Notes: generated by a model from the letters alone, not told the origin. 9,767 bases of DNA from Candidatus Zixiibacteriota bacterium (GCA_012797915.1 JAAZOE010000198.1:1-9767), one strand, 5' to 3'; positions 1 to 5,576 are shown, counted from the stretch's first letter. Program-made: numbers and translations.

Positions 1-23
1 CCCGCCGCAGCAACGACAACCGT

Positions 24-557
24 CTACATCCGCTGGTCTTTGGGCAGGGATTGAAATTCAGGGAATTTATACTTCGTGTAGTACCCGCCGCCGATATAGG
101 CGGTCAGGTCGGCAAACGTCGAAGGGTCGATATACCCCGGTTGGCCTCCCAAAAGTTGGCCGTCGGCCGCAAAGAAGAAGGTCGCCGGGTACCCGGTGAC
201 TCTCAGCTTCTCGGCCAGGCCGGCAAACGTCAACTCCTCGCCGGTAAACCGAACAACGCCGTTCTTCTCCGGATTGATACGGATATTGACGAACCGGTCG
301 TTCAACTGCTTTTGGACATCCGCGTCGGCGAACGTCTCCGCCTTCATCTTCTTGCAGAAAGTGCACCAGTCGGTCTCAACGAAGAGAAACACCGGCTTGC
401 CGCCGGAGGCGACCGCCTCTTTGGCGATCCCCGGATCGGCCCAGGCGATGTTTTTCTCCCCGGCCGCGGCGGAACCGGTCGAATTTCCCCGGAAACCGTA
501 CAGGATCAGCAGGCCGACGGCGACAATGCCGACTATGGTCAACACGCGTTTGTTCAT
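24..557 (-). CDS. Membrane-anchored thioredoxin-fold protein
   Basis: A 177-residue protein with an N-terminal hydrophobic segment at about residues 5-22, likely an uncleaved anchor or signal peptide, so the thioredoxin domain should face the periplasm. The active site is W64-C65-T-F-C68 (CxxC), preceded by a beta strand (PVFLFVETD), and the cis-proline is in GYPATFFF at P124. This is the thioredoxin_7/SoxW-like type used as a thiol-disulfide reductase or chaperone; the exact partner is not evident. The start is set at the ATG at 557 because GGAGG lies about ten bases upstream; the frame extends to a GTG at 578 without a better site. It is last in the OsmC-DUF302-FmdB operon, 43 bases after the zinc-ribbon gene. 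Fold is confident, role inferred. Confidence 0.9.
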   Translation of the reverse strand: MNKRVLTIVGIVAVGLLILYGFRGNSTGSAAAGEKNIAWADPGIAKEAVASGGKPVFLFVETDWCTFCKKMKAETFADADVQKQLNDRFVNIRINPEKNGVVRFTGEELTFAGLAEKLRVTGYPATFFFAADGQLLGGQPGYIDPSTFADLTAYIGGGYYTKYKFPEFQSLPKDQRM

Positions 558-600
558 GGTCAAGACTCCTCCGTCCACGACGGATCAGATTGTGTTACGC

Positions 601-813
601 TCACGAAAACCCACCTCGTCCGCAGCCGCCGGATCGGCCGCACAATGGCGCGGAACCGGAACCGCCGACGGCGGCGGCGAAGGTCGAAAAGAGACGGTCA
701 CACCGGTCGGAACCGCATTTCGGACAGACCGGGGTCTTCTCCGGCACGGTTTTCCCGACCAGGATTTCAAAGACTTTTTCGCAGTCGCGACATTTGTATT
801 CGTACAGCGGCAT
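601..813 (-). CDS. FmdB-family zinc-ribbon protein
   Basis: A 70-residue protein starting MPLYEYKCRDC, the hallmark of the FmdB/CxxC_CXXC_SSSS family. The zinc ribbon uses C8-x2-C11 and C30-x2-C33 (CPKC); C38 is a further cysteine. After residue 46 the chain becomes a low-complexity Gly/Ser tail with two more cysteines (C58, C64), as is usual in the family. Named after a putative regulator of formamidase/amidase genes, the family has no settled biochemical role; a metal-binding or nucleic-acid-binding accessory function is the usual guess. A GAGGA ribosome site lies six bases before the ATG. It starts 17 bases after the DUF302 stop codon, so it is almost certainly co-transcribed with it. Confidence 0.88.
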   Translation of the reverse strand: MPLYEYKCRDCEKVFEILVGKTVPEKTPVCPKCGSDRCDRLFSTFAAAVGGSGSAPLCGRSGGCGRGGFS

Positions 814-830
814 GGTATCCTCGCTGGTTA

Positions 831-1223
831 TTAATTTCCGGCGGCGGCTCGGTCGACGATATCGACCACGATCCGATCGACTTCCTGCGCGACCGTTTCC
901 AGTCCGCTTTTCGGTAATATCTCTTTCATCGCCAGTGGACGCATCGCCTTGATCATCGTCTTGCCCCCCTCGGTGTAGACGTTGATTTTGCAGGGGAGGA
1001 AGATCGACACCCGCATGTCCTTGCTCAGCGCCTCGTGGGCGAACTTGGCATTGCATATTTCGATGATTTTCAGCGGTTCGCGGGTGAACCCCTTCTCCGC
1101 CAGGGTCGCTTGGACGTCGTGAACGTGCAAGACGCGAAACATCTTCTCCGCCGTCAACCGCTCGACATCGGCCACGACCGTCTCGAACGGCCGGTCGGAC
1201 GTCACCGTGTATTCCAGATTCAT
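831..1223 (-). CDS. DUF302 family protein
   Basis: A 130-residue soluble protein without signal peptide or membrane segment, matching the length and pattern of DUF302 (TT1751-like alpha/beta fold). Recognisable blocks are the N-terminal YTV-S--PFETVV segment, the central LKIIEICNAKFAHEAL block with C57, and the strand ending in LPCKI with C78, followed by VYTEGGKTMIKAM. The two conserved cysteines are typical. No reaction is established for the family; it often sits beside thioredoxin, rhodanese or sulfur-metabolism genes, which agrees with the neighbours here. GAGGGG lies six bases before the ATG, and the start is only three bases after the OsmC stop, implying translational coupling. Family call is firm; function unknown. 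Confidence 0.88.
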   Translation of the reverse strand: MNLEYTVTSDRPFETVVADVERLTAEKMFRVLHVHDVQATLAEKGFTREPLKIIEICNAKFAHEALSKDMRVSIFLPCKINVYTEGGKTMIKAMRPLAMKEILPKSGLETVAQEVDRIVVDIVDRAAAGN

Positions 1224-1226
1224 CGC

Positions 1227-1643
1227 TTACCCCTCGATGATGGTGAACGCATGGGTGATTTTGGTCACCCCGGCCAGCGTGGCGCCGACCGAACAATATT
1301 TTTCCTCGGACAGCTGGATGACCCGCTCGACTTTGGCCGGATCGAGATTCTTGCCGGTGATTCGGTAATCCAGGTGAGCTTTCGTGATTGCGCGGGGAGT
1401 CTCCTCCCGTTGTTCATAGCTGACTTTTACCGTCAATCCGTTGATTTCCAGCTTCATTTTCTTCCCGATATGGACCACATCGATCCCCGTGCACCCGGCC
1501 AGGCCGAACATCACCAGTTCGACCGGTTGGTACCCTTCTTCGTTCCCCCCCGCCGCCAGCGACCCGTCGGTCGTGATCGGAAGGCCGAACCGGGACTCCC
1601 CCGTAAACTTGAATCCCCCTTGCCATTCCATGCTGATTTCCAC
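1227..1643 (-). CDS. OsmC/Ohr-family peroxiredoxin-like protein
   Basis: A 138-residue OsmC-family protein, first gene of the minus-strand redox operon. The family reduces organic or acyl hydroperoxides using two cysteines; here they are C51 in the helix GLAGCTGIDVV and C117 in EEKYCSVGATL, at the expected spacing. The P-V-E-L segment (P40-L43) just before the first cysteine is also characteristic. It resembles the general YhfA/OsmC branch rather than Ohr proper. The start is a GTG at 1643, chosen because AGGAGG lies seven bases upstream; an in-frame TTG at 1664 has the same AGGAGG inside its coding sequence, and the ATG at 1631 is too far from it. Electron donor is unknown, but the thioredoxin-like gene of the same operon is a natural candidate. 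Confidence 0.9.
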   Translation of the reverse strand: MEISMEWQGGFKFTGESRFGLPITTDGSLAAGGNEEGYQPVELVMFGLAGCTGIDVVHIGKKMKLEINGLTVKVSYEQREETPRAITKAHLDYRITGKNLDPAKVERVIQLSEEKYCSVGATLAGVTKITHAFTIIEG

Positions 1644-1650
1644 GATCTGT

Positions 1651-1656
1651 CCTCCT
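1651..1656 (-). promoter_or_regulatory. Ribosome binding site deciding the GTG start
   Basis: AGGAGG on the minus strand, seven bases before GTG at 1643. It is the only strong Shine-Dalgarno match near this gene and favours GTG over the in-frame TTG (1664) and ATG (1631). Confidence 0.75.
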
Positions 1657-1687
1657 GCATGCAATCCCTTCGTCTTTCCTGTCCCTT

Positions 1688-1716
1688 TAGATACCAGAAA
1701 CCGGCAAAGGATTCAA
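1688..1716 (-). promoter_or_regulatory. Candidate promoter of the OsmC operon
   Basis: On the minus strand TTGAAT (1716-1711) is followed after 17 bases by TATCTA (1693-1688), preceded by TGG as in an extended -10. This would give a leader of about 38 bases before the GTG. The -10 hexamer is a poor match, so the call rests on spacing and position. Confidence 0.4.
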
Positions 1717-1728
1717 AAAGTTTTCCGT

Positions 1729-1742
1729 TTTTGGCGCCAAAA
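1729..1742. promoter_or_regulatory. 14-bp perfect palindrome upstream of the OsmC operon
   Basis: TTTTGGCGCCAAAA is perfectly self-complementary and lies 13 bases upstream of the proposed -35 of the OsmC operon. The position suits an activator or operator site. No regulator was recognised that is known to bind it. Confidence 0.3.
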
Positions 1743-1841
1743 GACGGCCGGCCTCCGGCAAAACAGGTCCGACGGCCTCCCCGGAGGGCAAAAAAAGGCG
1801 GTTGTTACATGATTTTCGGAACCGGAATCGAAGGATAGCCG

Positions 1842-1847
1842 TATAAT
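1842..1847 (+). promoter_or_regulatory. Consensus -10 element for a plus-strand transcript
   Basis: TATAAT, a full match to the bacterial -10 consensus. No good -35 is seen 16-18 bases upstream, so strength is uncertain. It lies about 65 bases before the intrinsic terminator at 1910-1940. Confidence 0.4.
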
Positions 1848-1853
1848 ATGGTG

Positions 1854-1940
1854 AGGAACAGAGAGTGCTGTAGTTTTCTAGTGCGACATAGCTTTAATCT
1901 CCTGGATCGGGGCGTGACGGCGGTCACGCCCTTTTTATTT
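1854..1940 (+). ncRNA. Putative small RNA ending in an intrinsic terminator
   Basis: About 85 bases lie between a consensus TATAAT (1842-1847) and a strong terminator (stem 1910-1931). All neighbouring genes to the left are on the other strand, so this terminator must serve a plus-strand transcript that begins inside the island. The only ORF over it begins at the ATG at 1848 and reads straight through the terminator, with no ribosome site, so it is not likely coding. The interior shows only short pairings (for example UAG-UUUU-CUA around 1870). It does not show the SRP, tmRNA or 6S signatures I can recognise. The 5' end is estimated from the -10 element. Confidence 0.4.
1910..1940 (+). terminator. 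Strong rho-independent terminator
   Basis: GGGCGTGAC (1910-1918) pairs perfectly with GTCACGCCC (1923-1931) around a GGCG loop and is followed at once by TTTTTATTT. The T-tract is on the plus strand only, which fixes the direction. Confidence 0.85.
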
Positions 1941-2104
1941 GTTTTAGGCCGAGAAATGACGGCCGTCCGAAAAGACGCCGCGGCGAACTCGACCACTCTA
2001 GGCCGGGGTACGAAGATTGTTTCCGGCGACGATCCGGCCCGATCGGCCGGAATCGATACGAATTGTGACACGGTGGTCGAAACAACGGCGACGGCCCGGC
2101 GTAC

Positions 2105-2141
2105 AAAAAAGAGAACCGGCCGGAGGGGATCCGGCCGGTTC
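2105..2141 (-). terminator. Strong rho-independent terminator
   Basis: A perfect 12-bp stem (2113-2124 with 2130-2141, arm GAACCGGCCGGA) closes a five-base loop. Reading leftward it is followed after two bases by six T (2110-2105). No T-tract exists on the plus strand. It ends the minus-strand transcript proposed at 2105-2297. Confidence 0.85.
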
Positions 2142-2235
2142 ACGGAATGGATGCGGTTTCACTTCGATGCATCCGGGTGGCTTGTCTATGGCAACCTGAC
2201 ATGCCGCGGCCCATCATGCCGCGGCATGTTTTCAT
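2140..2235 (-). CDS. Possible 31-residue Met/Cys/His-rich small protein
   Basis: An ATG at 2235 is preceded by AGGTGAT, a seven-base match to the 16S anti-Shine-Dalgarno, at slightly short spacing. The frame runs 31 codons to a TGA at 2142-2140, immediately before the terminator hairpin. The peptide contains the core CRGMMGRGMSGCH; nine of its 31 residues are Met, Cys or His, which would suit soft-metal binding. The core resembles GMMGHHGGCPG in the linker of the 4Fe-4S protein encoded just upstream, and the two share twelve identical bases. Against it: the 11-bp GC-rich inverted repeat lies just inside the start and may itself dictate these residues, and the region looks like structured RNA. 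No homolog is recognised. Confidence 0.3.
   Translation of the reverse strand: MKTCRGMMGRGMSGCHRQATRMHRSETASIP
2200..2232 (+). terminator. Hairpin with short T-tract, possible plus-strand terminator
   Basis: CATGCCGCGGC (2200-2210) and its perfect complement (2218-2228) form an 11-bp stem with a seven-base loop, followed by TTTT (2229-2232) on the plus strand. The T-tract is short. The same repeat is internal to the minus-strand RNA unit, which is probably its main role. Confidence 0.3.
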
Positions 2236-2303
2236 TATCACCTTTGTTATGCGAAGGGAACCATAACGCTAGTCCCCGATCCCTAAGCAACGATGTCTGA
2301 TTT

Positions 2304-2330
2304 AGTTTAGAAGTCCAACCGCGTTGTCAA
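2304..2330 (-). promoter_or_regulatory. Candidate promoter of the minus-strand RNA unit
   Basis: A full-consensus -35 TTGACA (2330-2325) is followed by TAAACT (2309-2304), a four-of-six -10 match at a short 15-base spacing. The -35 is convincing; the -10 is not certain. Confidence 0.4.
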
Positions 2331-2366
2331 AAACCACCTGCGGAGTTAATATACGGCAGGCTTTTT
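2329..2366. terminator. Weak bidirectional terminator candidate after the 4Fe-4S gene
   Basis: CCTGC (2337-2341) and GCAGG (2356-2360) can pair across a 14-base loop. On the plus strand TTTTT follows after one base; on the minus strand TTTTT follows after a few bases and would end the 4Fe-4S transcript. The stem is short. Confidence 0.3.
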
Positions 2367-2422
2367 CGGAGCGCAATACTTTTTTTCGGGTCGCATGGCC
2401 GGCCCAACGACAAGGTAGTCGG

Positions 2423-3238
2423 TCAGGCCAAATCCTCCTGACGGAGAATGTCTCCGCGAATGCCGATGACCACCTCCCGAAGGGGGAATTCGGCTCCGGC
2501 GGCCTGATAGGCTTCCAGGGCGGCGGCTTTCAACCCGCCACAGCAGGGGACTTCCATGATCATGACCGTAACCCCGGTACACCCGGACTGCCGGAACAAG
2601 ATTTCCAGTTTTTGCCGGTAGTGGGCCAGATTGTCCAGTTTCGGGCAAGCCACCAGAAGAGCTTTCCCGGCCAGGAACCGTCGGTGAAAGTCGCCATAGG
2701 CGAAACCGCAGCAATCCGCCGCCAGCAGGACCTCTCTCCCCGCCAAAAACGGTGCGGTCGGGGGAACCAGCATCAGCTGGACCGGCCACTGGGTCAGGGT
2801 GGACGGGATTTCGCCCGATGGGGCCGATTCCATCTCGCTTTGGAGTCCCCCCGGCACGAACGACCGGACCGCCGATCCCGGGCATCCGCCATGGTGTCCC
2901 ATCATGCCGGGCGCCGGCGCGACGCGGAATCCACCGGCGGGAGCAAGCCCCGGAGGCGACGCCGACAGGGCCTGTGGTCGGGACGTATCCGGCGTTCCGT
3001 GTCCCGGCACGGCGCTTTCATCGAACGGATCGGCTGCCCGTTTCTCGATCGTGATCGCTCCGCGGGGACAGGTTCCCAAGCAGGCCCCGATGCCGTCGCA
3101 CAGGTTTTCGGCCACCAGTCGGGCCTTGCCGTCGATGATTTGGATGGCCCCCTCTGCGCAATTCGGAACGCACTCGCCGCAGCCATCGCACAGCTCTTCA
3201 TCGATTCTGATGATATCGCGCACCAGTTTTGTCGTCAT
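2423..3238 (-). CDS. 4Fe-4S ferredoxin-domain protein with Cys-rich C-terminal domain
   Basis: A 271-residue cytoplasmic iron-sulfur protein. Residues 7-65 form a ferredoxin-type domain: the first cluster motif is complete (C17, C20, C23, C27), the second is C47-DGIGA-C53-LGT-C57-P and lacks the usual second cysteine (I50). CDGxGAC is common in this family, so it is not a mutation peculiar to this copy. A linker at 75-150 is Pro/Gly-rich and contains the metal-ligand-like GMMGHHGGCPG. The C-terminal domain (about 152-265) has conserved pairs and singles: ADCC (176-177), ACPK (198), C220 and VPCCGG (232-233), likely ligands for another metal centre or thiol site. GGAGG lies four bases before the ATG. 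It follows the Crp/Fnr gene by 81 bases, with a matching operator between them. Substrate is unknown; an electron-transfer or nitrogen-oxide/redox stress role is inferred from context. Confidence 0.85.
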   Translation of the reverse strand: MTTKLVRDIIRIDEELCDGCGECVPNCAEGAIQIIDGKARLVAENLCDGIGACLGTCPRGAITIEKRAADPFDESAVPGHGTPDTSRPQALSASPPGLAPAGGFRVAPAPGMMGHHGGCPGSAVRSFVPGGLQSEMESAPSGEIPSTLTQWPVQLMLVPPTAPFLAGREVLLAADCCGFAYGDFHRRFLAGKALLVACPKLDNLAHYRQKLEILFRQSGCTGVTVMIMEVPCCGGLKAAALEAYQAAGAEFPLREVVIGIRGDILRQEDLA

Positions 3239-3265
3239 TGTTCCTCCACCGATGGTTTCTGTTCA

Positions 3266-3284
3266 TTGCCGACAGTATCGGCAA
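3266..3284. promoter_or_regulatory. Inverted repeat overlapping the predicted -10
   Basis: TTGCCGA (3266-3272) and TCGGCAA (3278-3284) are perfect 7-bp arms around CAGTA. On the minus strand the repeat contains GATACT (3279-3274), the proposed -10 of the 4Fe-4S gene. It could be a second operator or, if transcribed, a leader hairpin. Confidence 0.4.
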
Positions 3285-3300
3285 TCGGGGGACGGGCGAC

Positions 3301-3316
3301 CTTGACTCAAGTCAAG
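3301..3316. promoter_or_regulatory. Crp/Fnr-type operator
   Basis: CTTGACTCAAGTCAAG is a perfect 6-4-6 palindrome of FNR-like form (TTGAC-N4-GTCAA, against TTGAT-N4-ATCAA for FNR). It lies four bases after the stop codon of the Crp/Fnr gene and 63 bases before the 4Fe-4S start. If GATACT at 3279-3274 is the -10, the start site falls near 3267 and the palindrome centre near -41.5, the classic activating position. Confidence 0.75.
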
Positions 3317-3319
3317 CGA

Positions 3320-3997
3320 TTACGGTTTTTTACCGGAGGCCTGATCGGCCAGTTTGCGGCGGTCGCGGATGATGACCGTGTCCCCCTCGACGGCGATGAT
3401 GCCGAGACGGGTCAGCCGGGCGAACGCGCGGGAGAGGGTTTCGGGAATGGTGCCAAGGAGTGAGGCCAGCGTCATCTTCTTTTCGGGCAGATGGACGGCT
3501 TGGGTCACCGGATCGGCGGCGGATAGTTGATCGCGAAGATACCCGGCCAGGCGGGTGCTGACATCCTCCAGCGACAGTTGTTGAACCAGACGGGTCAGAT
3601 GATGGAGGCGAACCGAAAGCCCGGCGATCATGTTCAGGGCCAGGATCGGGTGTTTTCGGATCAGTTCCAGAAAGTCGTCCCGTGAAAATGAAAGGACATC
3701 GGTTTCGACCACTGCCTGGGCCGAGGCCGGAAACCGCCGTTCGGCGAACAGAGCCGCCTCGCCAATGGATTCCCCCGGCCCGGCCAAAAGGAGAATTTGC
3801 TCTTTGCCGTCGGCGGCGGTCTTGAAGATTTTCACCTTGCCGGTCATGACCACGAAGAACTGGTCGGCCCGATCGCCCTCCATGAAAAGAAACGTCTCCG
3901 CTTCCAGCGATCGTTGGCGACCGGCGTTTCTGATGACGGTCAAGTCCTTTTCGGTCAGCCCCGAAAAAAGGGCCGAATCGGCCAGGGCGCGTTCCAT
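3320..3997 (-). CDS. Crp/Fnr family transcriptional regulator
   Basis: A 225-residue DNA-binding regulator. Residues 10-120 form the cyclic-nucleotide-binding-like beta-barrel (LFSGLTEKDL, FMEGDRADQFFVVMTGKVKIF, GPGESIGEAALF at 74-84); residues 120-145 are the dimerisation helix; residues 172-212 are the winged helix-turn-helix, with recognition helix IPETLSRAFARL. E186, S189 and R190 match the ExxSR residues with which FNR reads TTGA half-sites, and a CTTGAC-N4-GTCAAG site lies just downstream. The protein has no cysteine, so it cannot hold the FNR oxygen-sensing cluster; the signal may be a small molecule, haem-bound NO (as in HcpR-like proteins) or redox. GAGGG sits very close to the ATG, so initiation may be weak. 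It follows the response regulator by 59 bases. Confidence 0.92.
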   Translation of the reverse strand: MERALADSALFSGLTEKDLTVIRNAGRQRSLEAETFLFMEGDRADQFFVVMTGKVKIFKTAADGKEQILLLAGPGESIGEAALFAERRFPASAQAVVETDVLSFSRDDFLELIRKHPILALNMIAGLSVRLHHLTRLVQQLSLEDVSTRLAGYLRDQLSAADPVTQAVHLPEKKMTLASLLGTIPETLSRAFARLTRLGIIAVEGDTVIIRDRRKLADQASGKKP

Positions 3998-4056
3998 GCC
4001 CTCAAAATAGACAGGCCCATCGAAAACGGCAAGGATAAGTTGACGGGAGGGCGATG

Positions 4057-4425
4057 CTACTTGATCACGTCTTTGAGAAGCTGCTCGATATCGGACATCT
4101 TGAACGGTTTGTTGAGGAAGCCGTCGGCCATGGAATTCATCAGGCTGTTGCCGTCGTCGTCGAGCGCATAGCCGGAAATGACCACCACCGGCATGGCCGG
4201 TTTCATTTCCTTGATTCGCTTGAGCAAATCCAGCCCGGACATCTTGGGCATGCGCATGTCGGTGATAACGAGCTGGTAGCTGTTCTGGTCGACCTTTTCT
4301 ATGGCTTCGAGGCCATCGGCCGCCCGTTCCGATTCGTAGTCAAAAACCTCCAGCATCTCCGACAGGAGGGAGGACATATTGGGATTATCATCGACGATCA
4401 GAATTCGGCCGTTCATTTTTGCCAT
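4057..4425 (-). CDS. Single-domain response regulator (receiver, CheY-like)
   Basis: A 122-residue stand-alone receiver domain without output domain. The acidic pocket is D12-D13, the phospho-acceptor D56 (LVITDMRMP), the switch Ser S84 (VVISGY) and the Lys K106 (LNKPF), so it should be phosphorylatable. No histidine kinase is in the window, so its partner is unknown; such proteins relay phosphate or bind target proteins. The first ATG (4425) is only three bases from AAAGGA and an in-frame ATG at 4416 is about eleven away, so the true start is ambiguous by three codons. It begins 30 bases after hflX with no terminator between, so it is probably in the same transcript. Confidence 0.92.
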   Translation of the reverse strand: MAKMNGRILIVDDNPNMSSLLSEMLEVFDYESERAADGLEAIEKVDQNSYQLVITDMRMPKMSGLDLLKRIKEMKPAMPVVVISGYALDDDGNSLMNSMADGFLNKPFKMSDIEQLLKDVIK

Positions 4426-4455
4426 AGTCCTTTATCTTCTAACGATATCGGCATT

Positions 4456-5568
4456 CTATACGGAATGTTTAGGAAAATCCTGCTCCAGCCGGACGGAGAT
4501 GGCGGCCAGCAGGCGGTTGAGGCCGACCCGTTGGGTGGCCGAAATCGGAATGGCACCATCGGAAGAACCGGCCGGCACGATCGCCTCCGGGGCCAGCAAA
4601 TCTGTTTTGTTATATACAGTTAGACGGGGAATCCGCGCCGCGCCTATATCTCCCAGGACCCGTTCAACCACCCCGATCTTGCGGTCCAGATACGGATCGG
4701 AGCAGTCCACTACCAAAAGCACCAGATCGGCCCGTTTGACCTCTTCCAGGGTGGCCCGGAACGAGGCTACGAGTTGATGGGGGAGTTTCTCGATAAACCC
4801 GACGGTGTCGGTCAACACCGCCTTCTGGGGGTATTGTCCGGCCAGCCGCCGGGTGGTGGAATCGAGGGTCGAAAACAACTGGTCGGCCTCGGCCACCCCG
4901 GCCTTTGTAAGGCAGTTGAACAGGGTCGATTTCCCGGCGTTGGTGTAACCCACCAGCGCGATCTTGAAGAACCCCTCCCGTCCTTTCCGCTGGGTCTGCC
5001 GCTGACGATCGATCTTTTTCAGCCGTTCTTTCAGGGCGGCGATTTTCTTGGTCACGGCCCGGCGGTCGGTTTCCAACTGCGTTTCGCCGGGGCCCTTCGT
5101 GCCGATCCCCCCCTGCTGGCGGGACAGGTGGACCCATAATCCGGTCAGGCGGGGAAGGAGATATACCATCTGGGCCAGTTCGACCTGCAGGCGGGCCTCG
5201 GCAGAGCGGGCGTGCAGGGCGAAGATATCCAGAATAAGCATGGCCCGGTCGATGACCTTGACGTTGAATTTTTCGCCGAGATTGCGTTGCTGGTTCGGCG
5301 ACAGAAGCTCATCGAAAACGACCAGGTCGGCTTCCGTCTCCTCGACTGCCGCGGCGACCTGTTCGGCCAGGCCGCGGCCGATGAAATAGGCCCCATCCGG
5401 TTTATCCCGCTTCTGGATGAAGCGGGCGACTTCCAGCCCTCCGGCGGTGGCGGTCAGCCGGGCCAGTTCATCGACGGCGTATTCCGCCTCGTCTTTGGAG
5501 GTGGAGCCGAGGGCGGTCCCGATGAGGATGACCCGTTCGGCCCGATTGTCGTTGCCGGTTTCGTACAT
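4456..5568 (-). CDS. hflX: GTPase HflX
   Basis: A 370-residue HflX GTPase of the Obg-HflX group, a ribosome-associated factor that splits stalled or stressed 70S ribosomes. With the start at 5568, the HflX N-terminal domain covers about residues 10-170, including the signature GPGETQLETDRR (159-170); a basic coiled segment follows; the G domain has P-loop GYTNAGKS (207-214), DTVGF (254-258), NKTD (320-323) and SAT as G5. Length is ordinary. The open frame extends to an ATG at 5634, but family alignment favours 5568. There is no clear Shine-Dalgarno, and TATATT (5582-5577) sits only eight bases before the ATG, so the mRNA may be leaderless. It leads the minus-strand row ending in the response and Crp/Fnr regulators. 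Confidence 0.95.
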   Translation of the reverse strand: MYETGNDNRAERVILIGTALGSTSKDEAEYAVDELARLTATAGGLEVARFIQKRDKPDGAYFIGRGLAEQVAAAVEETEADLVVFDELLSPNQQRNLGEKFNVKVIDRAMLILDIFALHARSAEARLQVELAQMVYLLPRLTGLWVHLSRQQGGIGTKGPGETQLETDRRAVTKKIAALKERLKKIDRQRQTQRKGREGFFKIALVGYTNAGKSTLFNCLTKAGVAEADQLFSTLDSTTRRLAGQYPQKAVLTDTVGFIEKLPHQLVASFRATLEEVKRADLVLLVVDCSDPYLDRKIGVVERVLGDIGAARIPRLTVYNKTDLLAPEAIVPAGSSDGAIPISATQRVGLNRLLAAISVRLEQDFPKHSV

Positions 5569-5576
5569 GCGCCGTA

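Larger units (their letters stand above)
2105..2297 (-). ncRNA. Putative structured RNA of about 190 nt
   Basis: A stand-alone minus-strand unit: TTGACA at 2330-2325 upstream and a strong terminator downstream. In transcript order it contains hairpin P1 (GTTATG 2267-2262 with CATAAC 2251-2246, ten-base loop), P2 (a perfect 11-bp stem 2228-2218 with 2210-2200, seven-base loop), P3 (GGATGC 2174-2169 with GCATCC 2154-2149, 14-base loop) and the terminator stem. Loops of P1 and P3 are complementary over eight of nine positions, and GGGGA at 2277-2273 can pair with the terminator loop TCCCC. It is not placed to be a leader of any gene: the next minus-strand gene starts about 460 bases beyond the terminator. 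It matches no RNA class I can name. The same stretch holds a 31-codon ORF, so it may instead be a small mRNA. Confidence 0.5.

Noticed and set aside
51..917. A 288-codon open frame on the plus strand
   Set aside because: It runs antisense across three well-supported genes and is rich in Arg/Gly runs typical of shadow frames.
1805..2143. A 112-codon minus-strand frame in the island
   Set aside because: It begins at the foot of the terminator hairpin, lacks a ribosome site and its translation has no recognisable pattern.
1848..2300. A 150-codon plus-strand frame in the island
   Set aside because: It reads through a strong terminator, has no ribosome site and no recognisable domain.
2324..3463. 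A 379-codon open frame on the plus strand
   Set aside because: It is antisense to the 4Fe-4S gene and the end of the Crp/Fnr gene and shows no recognisable domain.
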